Assembly: GCF_000280925.3 (NCBI RefSeq)
Contig: NZ_CP012109.1
Span: forward strand, 5,228,501 to 5,292,500
Origin: Myxococcus hansupus
Lineage (GTDB): Bacteria > Myxococcota > Myxococcia > Myxococcales > Myxococcaceae
DNA length: 64,000 nt
Reading direction: 5' to 3'
Both the position numbers and the translations under genes were made by a program. Under the pieces are notes generated by a model. That model did no database searches, was not told the DNA's origin, and saw only the letters and a list, made by a program, of their open reading frames with translations. Positions 57,201-64,000 of this stretch are shown one piece after another. The first letter of the stretch is position 1, and each line of letters begins with the position of its first letter.

Positions 57201-60200
57201 CTCGATGCCCGCGAGGACTGGGAAGCGCTGTGGGACGCGCTGGGCGCCGAGGGGCGCGTGCCGCCCCGCATCGTGGACGTCACGCCCCGGGACGTGGCCA
57301 CGCTGGGATGGGAGCGCGCGGTGGCGCGGTACTTCCTCACGCCGCTGGCCCTGATGCAGTCCCTGACGGCCGAGTCGCTGCCGCCGGGGCTGCGCTACAT
57401 GCGGGTGACGCAGGAGGCCCTGCCCGCCGAAGGGCACGCGATGAGCCCGGAGCAGGCGTTGAGCTTCGGTCCGCTGCTCGTGGGGCCCAAGGAGCTTCCC
57501 GAGCTCAAGGCCCGCGTGGTGGACCTGCAGATGGTGGTCAACGTGATGGGTCAGGCGCGGGAGCTCGCGGAGGAGCTGCTGCGTCCGGACGTCGAGGCGC
57601 CGGTGGCGCTGCGAGGCGGCCGTCGTCTGGTGCAGGTGGTGGAGCGGACGGCGCTGGACGAGGCCCCGACGCCGCTGCGCGACCAGGGCGTCTACCTCAT
57701 CACGGGCGGCCTGGGTGGCATCGGCCGCACGCTCGCCGAAATGTTCGCGCGCAAGGTCAAGGCGCGGCTCGCGCTGGTGTCGCGGTCGGCGGCCAGTGCG
57801 TCTCACGCGGAGCTTCAACGCACGCTCGAAGGGATTGGCGCCCAGGTGCTGCTGCTGAAGGCGGACACCACGGACGCCGGTCAGTTGCGCGCGGCCATTG
57901 ACCAGGTGCGGGAGCGCTTCGGCGCCTTGCACGGCGTGGTGCACGCGGCGGGCACGCTCGAGGACGGACCGCTGGAGTCCAAGACGCGGGACTCGGCGCT
58001 GAGGGTGCTCGCGCCCAAGGCGTTGGGCGCGCTCGCGCTGGAAGAAGCGCTGCGCGACGCGGACCTCGACTTCTTCGTCACCTTCGCGTCGACGAGCGCC
58101 TGGCTGGGGCCGCCGGGGCAGGTGGACTACGTCGCCGCCAACGCGTTCCTGCTGGCCCAGGCCACCCGGCTGGAGGCCACGCGCGTCGCCAAACGGGCGC
58201 TCGCGCTCGGCTGGGGCGTCTGGCAGGAGGTCGGCATGGCCGCGGCGCAGCTCGCGCCGCAGTTGCCCCCGGGCGAGAGCGTCGGCCACCCGCTGCTCCA
58301 GCGGCGCGTGGAGGCGCCGGAGGGACACGCCGTCTTCCGCGCCATCTACGACGCCAAGGCGCACTGGGTGCTGGACGAGCACCGCATGCGCGGCGGCGGT
58401 CCGGTGCTGCCGGGGACGGGGTACGTGGAGCTGGCCCGCGCCGCATGGGCGCTGGTGCGTCCTGGTGAACCCCTGGAGCTGTCCCAGCTCTCGCTCGTGT
58501 CGCCGCTGGAAGTCCCGGACGGCGAGGTCCGCGAGGTGGAGATCACGCTGTCGCCGGAGGAGGAAGGGTTCGCCTTCCGGGTGAGCAGCCGCGCTTCCGG
58601 CAACGCCTGGACGGAGCACGCCACCGCGCGGCTCCATGCGGCCCAGGGCCAGCGCCCCGCCGCGATGAACCTGTCCCCGGTCCGCGCCCGCTGCACGGCA
58701 CGGCCGTTGACCTTCGGCGAGGGTGAGCAGGCCCTGCCACAGGACGCGCTCATCGCGTTCGGCCCCCGCTGGAAGGTGCTGCGCTCCGCGGGCTTCGGCG
58801 TGTCCGAGGCCCTGGGTACGCTGGAGCTGCCGCGCGCCTTCCGCGAGGACCTGTCCACGTACGGGATTCCGCCGGGCCTGCTCGACATCGCCTCCGGCTT
58901 CGCCTTCTCGCTGCTCCCCGACGCGGGACAGCCCGGGAAGCTGCACGTGCCCGTCTCCTACCGGCAGCTCCAGGTGTGGGGCCCGTGGCCCGAGGTGGCG
59001 ATGAGCCACGTGCGGGTGCGGCAGGAGGAAGGCCGCGGCGCGCTGCTCGACGTGACGCTCACCGACGCGGACGGCAACGTCTTCTGCGCCATCGAGGGCT
59101 ACCTCGTCGCCTCCGTCGAGGCGCGGCGGTTTGGCCGTGCGCCGCAGAAGAAGGGCTCGATGCTCGAAGGGTGGCTGCCGCTGGGCATCAAGCCCGCGGA
59201 AGGCCAGGACGCCTTCCTGCGCGCGCTGGCGCTCAAGGACACGAACGCGCTCTTCGTCAGCTCCATGGACCTGCATGTCCTGGCGGCCCGCATGCGTCCG
59301 AAGCAGGAGGCGGCGAAGCCGGCGGCCTCGGCCACGGTGGCACAGGAAGGGCAGCCCTCCGGCCCCGCCGCCGCGGACGCGCCGCGCGACGACGTGGAGC
59401 GCAAGCTCGCGGAGCTTTGGCAGCAGTTGCTCGGCGCGCCGAAGGTCGGCTTGAAGGACAACTTCTTCGACCTCGGTGGGCACTCGCTCATCGCGGTGCG
59501 CCTGTTCGCGCGCATCAAGAAGACGCTGGGCGCGGACCTGACGCTGGCCACCCTGTTCGAAGCACCCACGCTGGAGCAGTGCGCCGCCCTGGTGCGCGAG
59601 GCCGCGGGGATTCCCTTCACCCCGGACGCGGTGGTGGGTGACACCGCGCCCACCGCGCAGGCGCCCGCCGCCAAGGCCGCGCCCAAGAGCTGGTCTCCGC
59701 TGGTCACCATCCAGAAGGGCGGCAACGCGACACCTTTCTTCTGCGTGCACGGCGCGGGTGGCAACGTCCTCAACTTCCGCGAGCTGGCGCAGTCGCTCGG
59801 CAAGGAGCAGCCCTTCTACGGCCTCCAGGCGCGCGGCGTGGACGGCAAGCTGCCTCCCGCCGACAGCATCGAGGAGATGGCGGCCATCTACCTGGAAGCC
59901 GTGCGTCAGGTGCAGCCTCACGGCCCCTACCTGATTGGCGGCTACTCCGGCGGCGGCGTGGTCGCGTACGAGATGGCGCAGCGGCTGGTCGCGCTGGGCG
60001 AGCCGGTCGCGCTGGTCGCGTTCCTCGACACCTTCCACCCCGCCACCCAGGAGCGGCGCCAGTCGCTGCCCGAGCGGCTGCGGGAGCTTCGCCGGGAAGG
60101 GGCGGCGAGCTACGTGTCGCGCAAGCTGCGCACCAAGGTGGAGCGCGACGGCACGCGGCTGTGGAGCCAGGTCAAGCTGCGCTGGTACGAGCAGCGGGGC

Positions 60201-60521
60201 GAGGCGCTCCCCATCGAGCTGCGCAACCTCCAGCTCACCGAGCGCTTCCAGGCGCTGGCGAGCCGCTACGTCCCCCACCCCTACGCGGGCCCCGTGACGC
60301 TGTTCCGCGCGCAGGAGATTCACGCCATCTACGCGCACATGGGGACCAGCCTCGGCTGGGAGCCGCTGGTGCCCGGGTTGAACATCCGCGAGGTGCCGGG
60401 TGACCACGACAGCCTGGTGCGCGAGCCCAACGTCCACGTCCTGGGGCGGCTGCTCCGAGAGGCCTTGGCCGAGGCCCAGCACGGCGCGCGAGGAGAGGCT
60501 CGATGGACTGGTTCCAGGTGA
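54255..60521 (+). CDS. Type I polyketide synthase: KS-AT-KR-DH-ACP-TE
   Basis: A 2088-aa single-module PKS. Domains: KS (about 15-430) with C185 in QTACSTSLVA, H321 and H361; AT (about 535-830) with S634 in GHSMGEYA; a structural-KR-like half (about 905-1140); KR (about 1145-1345) with GGLGGIG and S1279/Y1292/N1296; DH (about 1360-1640) with H1376 (HRMRGGGPVLP) and D1544; ACP with S1744 (DLGGHSL); TE (about 1810-2065) with S1898 (GYSGGG) and H2051. All catalytic residues look intact. The KR-before-DH order is not the usual one. A VAAHS segment in AT is not decisive for extender choice. Terminal-module role predicted by the TE. The next gene overlaps by 19 bp. Confidence 0.92.
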   Translation: MTEDVEGLSESPDIAVVGMAARLPGARDVDTFWRRVRDGVESVTPFTDAQLLSAGVDPALLQDPNYVKSGMVYEGLEDFDAGFFGFSAREASLMDPQHRHFLEVCWEALEHSGHPPERFKGPVGVFGGSGMNAYMPYNLFTNPQLMEQVGLFLVRHTGNDKDFLTTRVSYCLDLRGPSLNVQTACSTSLVAIHSACQSLLARECDLALAGGVTLELPHYRGYLYQEGEILSPDGHCRAFDHRSQGTLFGSGAGVIVLRRLEDALADGDTIYAVVKGSAVNNDGARKVGYLAPSVDGQADAVVEALNVSGVSADTIDYIECHGTGTPVGDPIEITALTQAFRTQTQKSGFCRIGSVKTNIGHLDTAAGVASFIKVVQMLRHKQMAPTLHFEKPNPQIDFARSPFNVNATLRDWVATKGRPRRAAVNSLGVGGTNAHVILEEAPAQAQTSAARPFETLWLSARTPAALERAAQRLAQRLGEPDAPNLGDASYTLLDGRRRFGHRRAVVAASREEAVRLLSQPEAARTAQAHTEAEGRSVVFLFPGGGAQYPGMAKGLYEQEPVFRRALDECLSLLEQHQSLKLRPLLFPEAGAEKDARAQLEQATYALPALLSVELSLAALWKARGLTPQACMGHSMGEYACAQLNGVFSLKDALGIVACRGRLFDQLPAGAMLSVELPEAELKPLLGEGLDLGAHNAPGLCLVSGEVAAIEALEAQLKAREVEARRLHIKVAAHSRMLEPILAPFREFLGTVRFAKPTGPWISNVTGAWVTPEEATSPDYWVRHLRQPVRFAEGAGVLLADKSRVYLEVGPGQTLTQLLRAQVEKPQAEQLVPSLRHPNDTVADLAFFQLALGRLWAAGVDLDVAALFDGQKRRRVALPTYAFERERHWVEPGSGTFMARREGERPLVREENVSRWGYVPRFREQAGAAPETPAENERWLIVGEQHMLSSELTRELSARGAQVTRVLPGESFSRGAERNFTLRLDAREDWEALWDALGAEGRVPPRIVDVTPRDVATLGWERAVARYFLTPLALMQSLTAESLPPGLRYMRVTQEALPAEGHAMSPEQALSFGPLLVGPKELPELKARVVDLQMVVNVMGQARELAEELLRPDVEAPVALRGGRRLVQVVERTALDEAPTPLRDQGVYLITGGLGGIGRTLAEMFARKVKARLALVSRSAASASHAELQRTLEGIGAQVLLLKADTTDAGQLRAAIDQVRERFGALHGVVHAAGTLEDGPLESKTRDSALRVLAPKALGALALEEALRDADLDFFVTFASTSAWLGPPGQVDYVAANAFLLAQATRLEATRVAKRALALGWGVWQEVGMAAAQLAPQLPPGESVGHPLLQRRVEAPEGHAVFRAIYDAKAHWVLDEHRMRGGGPVLPGTGYVELARAAWALVRPGEPLELSQLSLVSPLEVPDGEVREVEITLSPEEEGFAFRVSSRASGNAWTEHATARLHAAQGQRPAAMNLSPVRARCTARPLTFGEGEQALPQDALIAFGPRWKVLRSAGFGVSEALGTLELPRAFREDLSTYGIPPGLLDIASGFAFSLLPDAGQPGKLHVPVSYRQLQVWGPWPEVAMSHVRVRQEEGRGALLDVTLTDADGNVFCAIEGYLVASVEARRFGRAPQKKGSMLEGWLPLGIKPAEGQDAFLRALALKDTNALFVSSMDLHVLAARMRPKQEAAKPAASATVAQEGQPSGPAAADAPRDDVERKLAELWQQLLGAPKVGLKDNFFDLGGHSLIAVRLFARIKKTLGADLTLATLFEAPTLEQCAALVREAAGIPFTPDAVVGDTAPTAQAPAAKAAPKSWSPLVTIQKGGNATPFFCVHGAGGNVLNFRELAQSLGKEQPFYGLQARGVDGKLPPADSIEEMAAIYLEAVRQVQPHGPYLIGGYSGGGVVAYEMAQRLVALGEPVALVAFLDTFHPATQERRQSLPERLRELRREGAASYVSRKLRTKVERDGTRLWSQVKLRWYEQRGEALPIELRNLQLTERFQALASRYVPHPYAGPVTLFRAQEIHAIYAHMGTSLGWEPLVPGLNIREVPGDHDSLVREPNVHVLGRLLREALAEAQHGARGEARWTGSR

Positions 60522-61375
60522 CCGCGTCCCGATACGAGCTGCACAAGCAGCGGGCGATTTCGTCCGCCAAGCCGGTCACCGCCATCCTGCTCGCGGTGGG
60601 GATCCTCATGGTGGCATGGCCTCGACACGACTCCGAGAACCCGGGCCCGTTCCCGTACACCGGCGCCCCGCTGACCGCGGAGGCGCGCACCGAACTGGCG
60701 ACGGGAGGCTGGACGCTCGCCGGTCCAGATGCGCCTCCGTGGCAGGTCGCGGTGACGCGCCCGCCAGCGGCCGGTGAGACGCGGTGGCTGGTGTACTTCG
60801 GCGGCAACACGCCGGGATACCTCGCCGAAGGCAAGGACATCCTCCTCTCGCTCGACGAAGGGCGCGGGCTGGGGCTGGCGGCCTTCGCGCCGCCGGGCTT
60901 CGACGGCTCCCCTGGTGAGCCCTCGCCCGAGGCCCTCCGCGAAAGCGCCACGAATGCCATGCGCTGGTTGGTGTCCGCACACCCCACCGCGGCCCAGAAC
61001 ATCCACCTGGTGGGGTTCTCCATGGGCAGCATGTCGGCGCTCGCGGCGGCCCAGACGCTGAATGACCTGAAGGCCCCCGCCCGGCACCTGGTGCTGTTCG
61101 CGCCCTTTCACCAGATGAAGGTGAGGCCGTCGGGGCTGCTGGGCTACGTCTTCAGGCTGCACCGCTATGACAACCGGCCGCTGCTGCGAAACAAGGAGCA
61201 GCCTCCCGCGCTCGTGTTGCATGGCGCCGCCGACAGCGCGCTGCCCCCTCTCCAGGGCAACCTCGTCAGCCGCGCGCTGTCCGCCCCCATCAAGGTGTAC
61301 CCGGACATCGGGCACGCCGACTTGCTGAAGCATCCCGCCGCGCTCGCCGACGCCCGACAGGGCATGGGCTTGTGA
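60503..61375 (+). CDS. Membrane-anchored alpha/beta hydrolase in the PKS/NRPS cluster
   Basis: A 290-aa protein overlapping the PKS end by 19 bp, so translated with it. A single N-terminal hydrophobic segment (PVTAILLAVGILMVAW) anchors a hydrolase domain with nucleophile elbow GFSMGS and a late VYPDIGHADLL for the catalytic His. A loop LVYFGGNTPGYL gives the oxyanion region. It could be a type II thioesterase or an ester/amide-acting tailoring enzyme, or an envelope esterase for product handling. Position between PKS and NRPS supports a role in the pathway; the substrate is unknown. Confidence 0.82.
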   Translation: MDWFQVTASRYELHKQRAISSAKPVTAILLAVGILMVAWPRHDSENPGPFPYTGAPLTAEARTELATGGWTLAGPDAPPWQVAVTRPPAAGETRWLVYFGGNTPGYLAEGKDILLSLDEGRGLGLAAFAPPGFDGSPGEPSPEALRESATNAMRWLVSAHPTAAQNIHLVGFSMGSMSALAAAQTLNDLKAPARHLVLFAPFHQMKVRPSGLLGYVFRLHRYDNRPLLRNKEQPPALVLHGAADSALPPLQGNLVSRALSAPIKVYPDIGHADLLKHPAALADARQGMGL

Positions 61376-61416
61376 GCGGTGGGACACCCGATTTCCTGAA
61401 CCCCAGGAGGCACTGA

Positions 61417-64000
61417 ATGAGCGCGGCCCCGGAGTCGCCCAGTTGTTTCATCATTGGCGAGGGCACCCTCGTCGTTCCCTGCGCGCAGGCGCTCACCGAG
61501 CGCGGCGTCCGGATTCTCGGGCTCGTCACGCGCGAGCCCGCGCTCCAGCGCTGGGCCGAGGAGCAGTCCATTCCGCACGTGCCCCCCGGCGAGCAGGTGC
61601 TGCCCTTCCTGTCCCAGGCGCCGTTCGACTGGCTGTTCAGCATCGTCAACCTGAGCCTGGTGAAGGACGAAATCCTCCGCCTGCCCCGGCGCATGGCCAT
61701 CAACTTCCATGACGGCCCCCTGCCCCGCTACGCCGGCCTCAACGTCACCTCGTGGGCGCTGCTCCACCGCGAGCCCCAGCACGGCGTCACCTGGCATGAG
61801 ATGACGCAGGGCGCGGACAAGGGCCGCATCCTCAAGCAGCGCCTCTTCGACATCGCCCCCGTCGAGACGGCCTTCAGCCTCAATGCCCGCTGCTACACGC
61901 TGGGCATGGAGACCTTCGCGGAGCTCGCGGAGGAGCTGGTCGCGGGCACCGCCCAGCCCCAGGAGCAGGACTTCTCCCAGCGCAGCTACTTCGGCCTCGC
62001 GTCCCGGCCGGAGTCCGCGGCCGTGCTCGACCTCCACGGGGACGTGGACGTGGCGCACGCGCTGGTGTCCGCGCTCGACTATGGCGGCTACCCCAACCCG
62101 CTCGCCTTCGCGAAGGTGTGGCTGGGCAACGCGCCTGTCGCCATCTCCGAGGCCCGCCGCGCCGAGCCCGCGTCCGAGGCGGCGCCCGGCACGGTGCTCG
62201 ACATCGAGGGTGACGCGCTGACGGTGGCGGTCCAAGGCGGAGACCTCACGCTCAAGGGCCCCAAGGGCCTGTGCGGAGCGCCCCTGACCTGGCCGGACCT
62301 GCTCGGCGCGCGCATGCTCGCCAAGGGCGACACGCTGCCCGCGGCCTCCGCGGAGCTGCGCGCCCGGCTGACCGAGGTGGGCACGCAGGCGGGCAAGGCG
62401 GAGGCCTTCTTCCTCCACCGGCTGGAGGCGCTGGCGCCGCCGGACCTGTCCTTCCTGGGGGGAAGCTCCAAGGACACGGGCATCCACACGCTGAAGTTCG
62501 ACGCGAGCGAGCTTGCCCCGGGCTGGGTCACCGACCTGCCGCCCGAGGAGCGGCTGCTCTTCACCGCCATCGCCTTCCTCGCGCGACTGTCGCCCGAGCC
62601 TCGCTTCGACGTCGGCTACGCGGATGCCTCCACACGCGCGCGCATCGAGGGCGTGGAGGGGTTCTTCGCCTCGCAGCTCCCGCTCCGCATCGAGCTGCCG
62701 ATGAAGGACGCGCCGGAGCAGGCCGCGGGTGCCTTCCGCAAGGCGCTGACGCAGCTTCGCGACAAGGGCGTCCTCGCGCGCGACGTGCTGGGCCGCTCCG
62801 CGCAGCTCTCCAATCTCCAACGCCACGGCGGCGAGGTGGCCTATCCCGTCGCGGTGCGCATCGGCGCGGCGGGCCCGGCCGTGGGGGGCGCGGCGCTCGT
62901 CATCGACGTGGACGCCCAGGGCCAGCACGCCCACCTGCATTTCGACGCCACGCGCGTGGATAAAACCCGCGCGGACGACGTGGCGCGCCAGCTCTCCGCG
63001 TTCCTGGCCTCGCTCCGGAGTGCGCCGGGCAAGGCGGTGGGTGAGCATGACCTGCTGGGCGCCGAGGAGCGTCAGCTCCTGAACCGCTGGAACGACACGC
63101 GGCGCGAGTTCCCCCACGACGCCACCCTGGCCTCGCTGTTCCAGGCCCAGGCCCAGCGCACGCCGGATGCCACGGCGCTCATCTGCAAGGGTGCCTCGCT
63201 GACCTACCGCGAGCTGGACGCTCGCGCGGAGACGCTGGCGCGGCACCTGCGCGGCGAGGGCGTGGGCCGCGACGTCCGCGTGGGCATCTTCATGGAGCGC
63301 TCCCTGGAGATGATGGTGGGCGTGCTGGCGACGCACAAGGCGGGGGGCTGCTACGTGCCGCTCGACCCGGCCTACCCCGCCGAGCGCATCGCCTTCATGG
63401 TGGAAGACGCCGGCTGCCACCTGGTGCTCACCCAGGAGCGTCTGTTGTCACACGTGCCCGCCGCGGCGAAGCGCGCGCTCGCGGTGGACCAGGCCTGGGA
63501 GCGCATCGCCGCCGCGCCGGAGGCCCAGACGCCGCCGGCCACGCCGGACAGCCTGGCCTACGTCATCTACACCTCGGGCAGCACGGGCAAGCCCAAGGGC
63601 GTGATGATTGAGCACCGCAACGTCGTGAACTTCGGCATCGGCATGGATGAACGGCTGGGCACGGAGCGCGGGACGTGGCTCGCGGTGACGAGCCTCAACT
63701 TCGACATCTCCGTGCTGGAGCTGCTCTGGACGCTCACCCGCGGCTTCACGGTGGTCCTCCACGCGGAGCGGCACGGCGCGGCGAACGAGGGCAAGCACGC
63801 CTCCCGCGCGATGGACTTCAGCCTCTTCTACTTCTCCAGCGACGAAGGCGAGCGCCCCGAGGGCCGCTACGACTTGCTGATGGAGAGCGCGCGCTTCGCG
63901 GACACGAACGGCTTCTGCGCCGTGTGGACGCCGGAGCGGCACTTCCACGCCTTCGGCGGGCTGTTCCCCAACCCGGCCGTCACGTCCGCCGCGCTGGCGG
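61417..64000 (+). CDS. NRPS: formyltransferase - partial condensation - adenylation with inserted luciferase-like monooxygenase (3' truncated)
   Basis: Open from ATG 61417 (AGGAGG 6 bp upstream) to the window end, at least 861 codons. Residues about 1-290 are a formyltransferase: N96, H98 and D134 stand with the spacing of Met-tRNA formyltransferase (NFHDGPLPRYAGLN, GADKGRIL), followed by its C-terminal barrel. About 320-550 resembles the second half of a condensation domain (GFFASQLPLRIELP) without HHxxxDG. Adenylation starts near 555, with A3 YTSGSTGKPKG (about 718-728) and A4-like FDISVLE (764). At about 799 an FMN luciferase-like monooxygenase begins (MDFSLFYFSSDEG, WTPERHFHAFGGL). Rest of A domain, carrier domain and stop lie outside. 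Confidence 0.9.
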   Translation, partial: MSAAPESPSCFIIGEGTLVVPCAQALTERGVRILGLVTREPALQRWAEEQSIPHVPPGEQVLPFLSQAPFDWLFSIVNLSLVKDEILRLPRRMAINFHDGPLPRYAGLNVTSWALLHREPQHGVTWHEMTQGADKGRILKQRLFDIAPVETAFSLNARCYTLGMETFAELAEELVAGTAQPQEQDFSQRSYFGLASRPESAAVLDLHGDVDVAHALVSALDYGGYPNPLAFAKVWLGNAPVAISEARRAEPASEAAPGTVLDIEGDALTVAVQGGDLTLKGPKGLCGAPLTWPDLLGARMLAKGDTLPAASAELRARLTEVGTQAGKAEAFFLHRLEALAPPDLSFLGGSSKDTGIHTLKFDASELAPGWVTDLPPEERLLFTAIAFLARLSPEPRFDVGYADASTRARIEGVEGFFASQLPLRIELPMKDAPEQAAGAFRKALTQLRDKGVLARDVLGRSAQLSNLQRHGGEVAYPVAVRIGAAGPAVGGAALVIDVDAQGQHAHLHFDATRVDKTRADDVARQLSAFLASLRSAPGKAVGEHDLLGAEERQLLNRWNDTRREFPHDATLASLFQAQAQRTPDATALICKGASLTYRELDARAETLARHLRGEGVGRDVRVGIFMERSLEMMVGVLATHKAGGCYVPLDPAYPAERIAFMVEDAGCHLVLTQERLLSHVPAAAKRALAVDQAWERIAAAPEAQTPPATPDSLAYVIYTSGSTGKPKGVMIEHRNVVNFGIGMDERLGTERGTWLAVTSLNFDISVLELLWTLTRGFTVVLHAERHGAANEGKHASRAMDFSLFYFSSDEGERPEGRYDLLMESARFADTNGFCAVWTPERHFHAFGGLFPNPAVTSAALA

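Noticed and set aside
54285-60482. 2065-codon minus-strand open frame opposite the PKS
   Set aside because: Composition (His/Arg/Leu/Gly) and lack of motifs show it is the antisense shadow of the PKS.

Overview
The window is high-GC DNA that looks like a myxobacterial chromosome, most likely Myxococcus or a close relative in the Myxococcaceae. The markers are a MYXO-CTERM-like C-terminal anchor on a cell-wall amidase, a SitA/SitI-type lipoprotein toxin and immunity pair, many lipoproteins with Cys-rich repeats, a eukaryotic-like Ser/Thr kinase with a membrane anchor, and a large PKS/NRPS cluster. Genus is an inference from gene content; no rRNA gene is present.

Bases 1-20 kb hold mixed accessory and housekeeping genes: the 3' part of a C39-peptidase ABC exporter, an amidase-signature hydrolase, a lipoprotein with a P-domain, a secreted M49-like metallopeptidase, an R2K-type ATP-grasp protein, a coiled-coil lipoprotein, a TIGR03118-like exported protein, rarA and yigZ. 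A metabolic group follows: aldehyde dehydrogenase and acetolactate-synthase-like enzyme, a divergent LysR regulator with a dyad T-N11-A box in the shared intergenic region, and a second ALDH-superfamily enzyme. A Ser/Thr kinase, a 7 x 9-bp minisatellite and a GNAT acetyltransferase come next.

Bases 20-30 kb are the most accessory-looking part: a lipoprotein paralogous to the one at 3.5-4.7 kb, a 713-bp gap with a decayed gene remnant, a tightly overlapping five-gene TadE/TadG-like secretion or pilin operon, a Cys-rich lectin-like lipoprotein, and a sitA-sitI pair. The sitAI pair lies between a tRNA-Leu(GAG) gene with its terminator and a degenerate direct repeat of the same terminator plus tRNA 3' end, about 1.8 kb away, which suggests insertion or duplication at the tRNA.

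Bases 30-54 kb are mainly core genes: the gap-pgk-tpiA-secG block, a MYXO-CTERM amidase divergent from a diacylglycerol kinase, an FAD-dependent dehydrogenase, an RlmI-like methyltransferase homologue, a YhaM-like OB/HD exoribonuclease, a four-domain MshEN-HD-REC-PATAN regulator, a metG-HEAT-tatD run, an NRDE protein, holA, holB, and a mechanosensitive channel with a cyclic-nucleotide domain. The YhaM-like and NRDE genes each carry an apparent single-C loss that splits the frame, so either recent mutation or assembly error should be considered.

Bases 54.2-64 kb are the left end of a hybrid PKS/NRPS cluster reading rightward: a 2088-aa PKS (KS-AT-KR-DH-ACP-TE, with KR before DH), an overlapping membrane-anchored alpha/beta hydrolase, and an NRPS cut by the window edge. 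The NRPS begins with a formyltransferase, then a half condensation domain, then an adenylation domain interrupted after core A4 by a luciferase-like monooxygenase. Because the thioesterase-bearing module is encoded first and the formylating loading-type module last, assembly order probably does not follow gene order.
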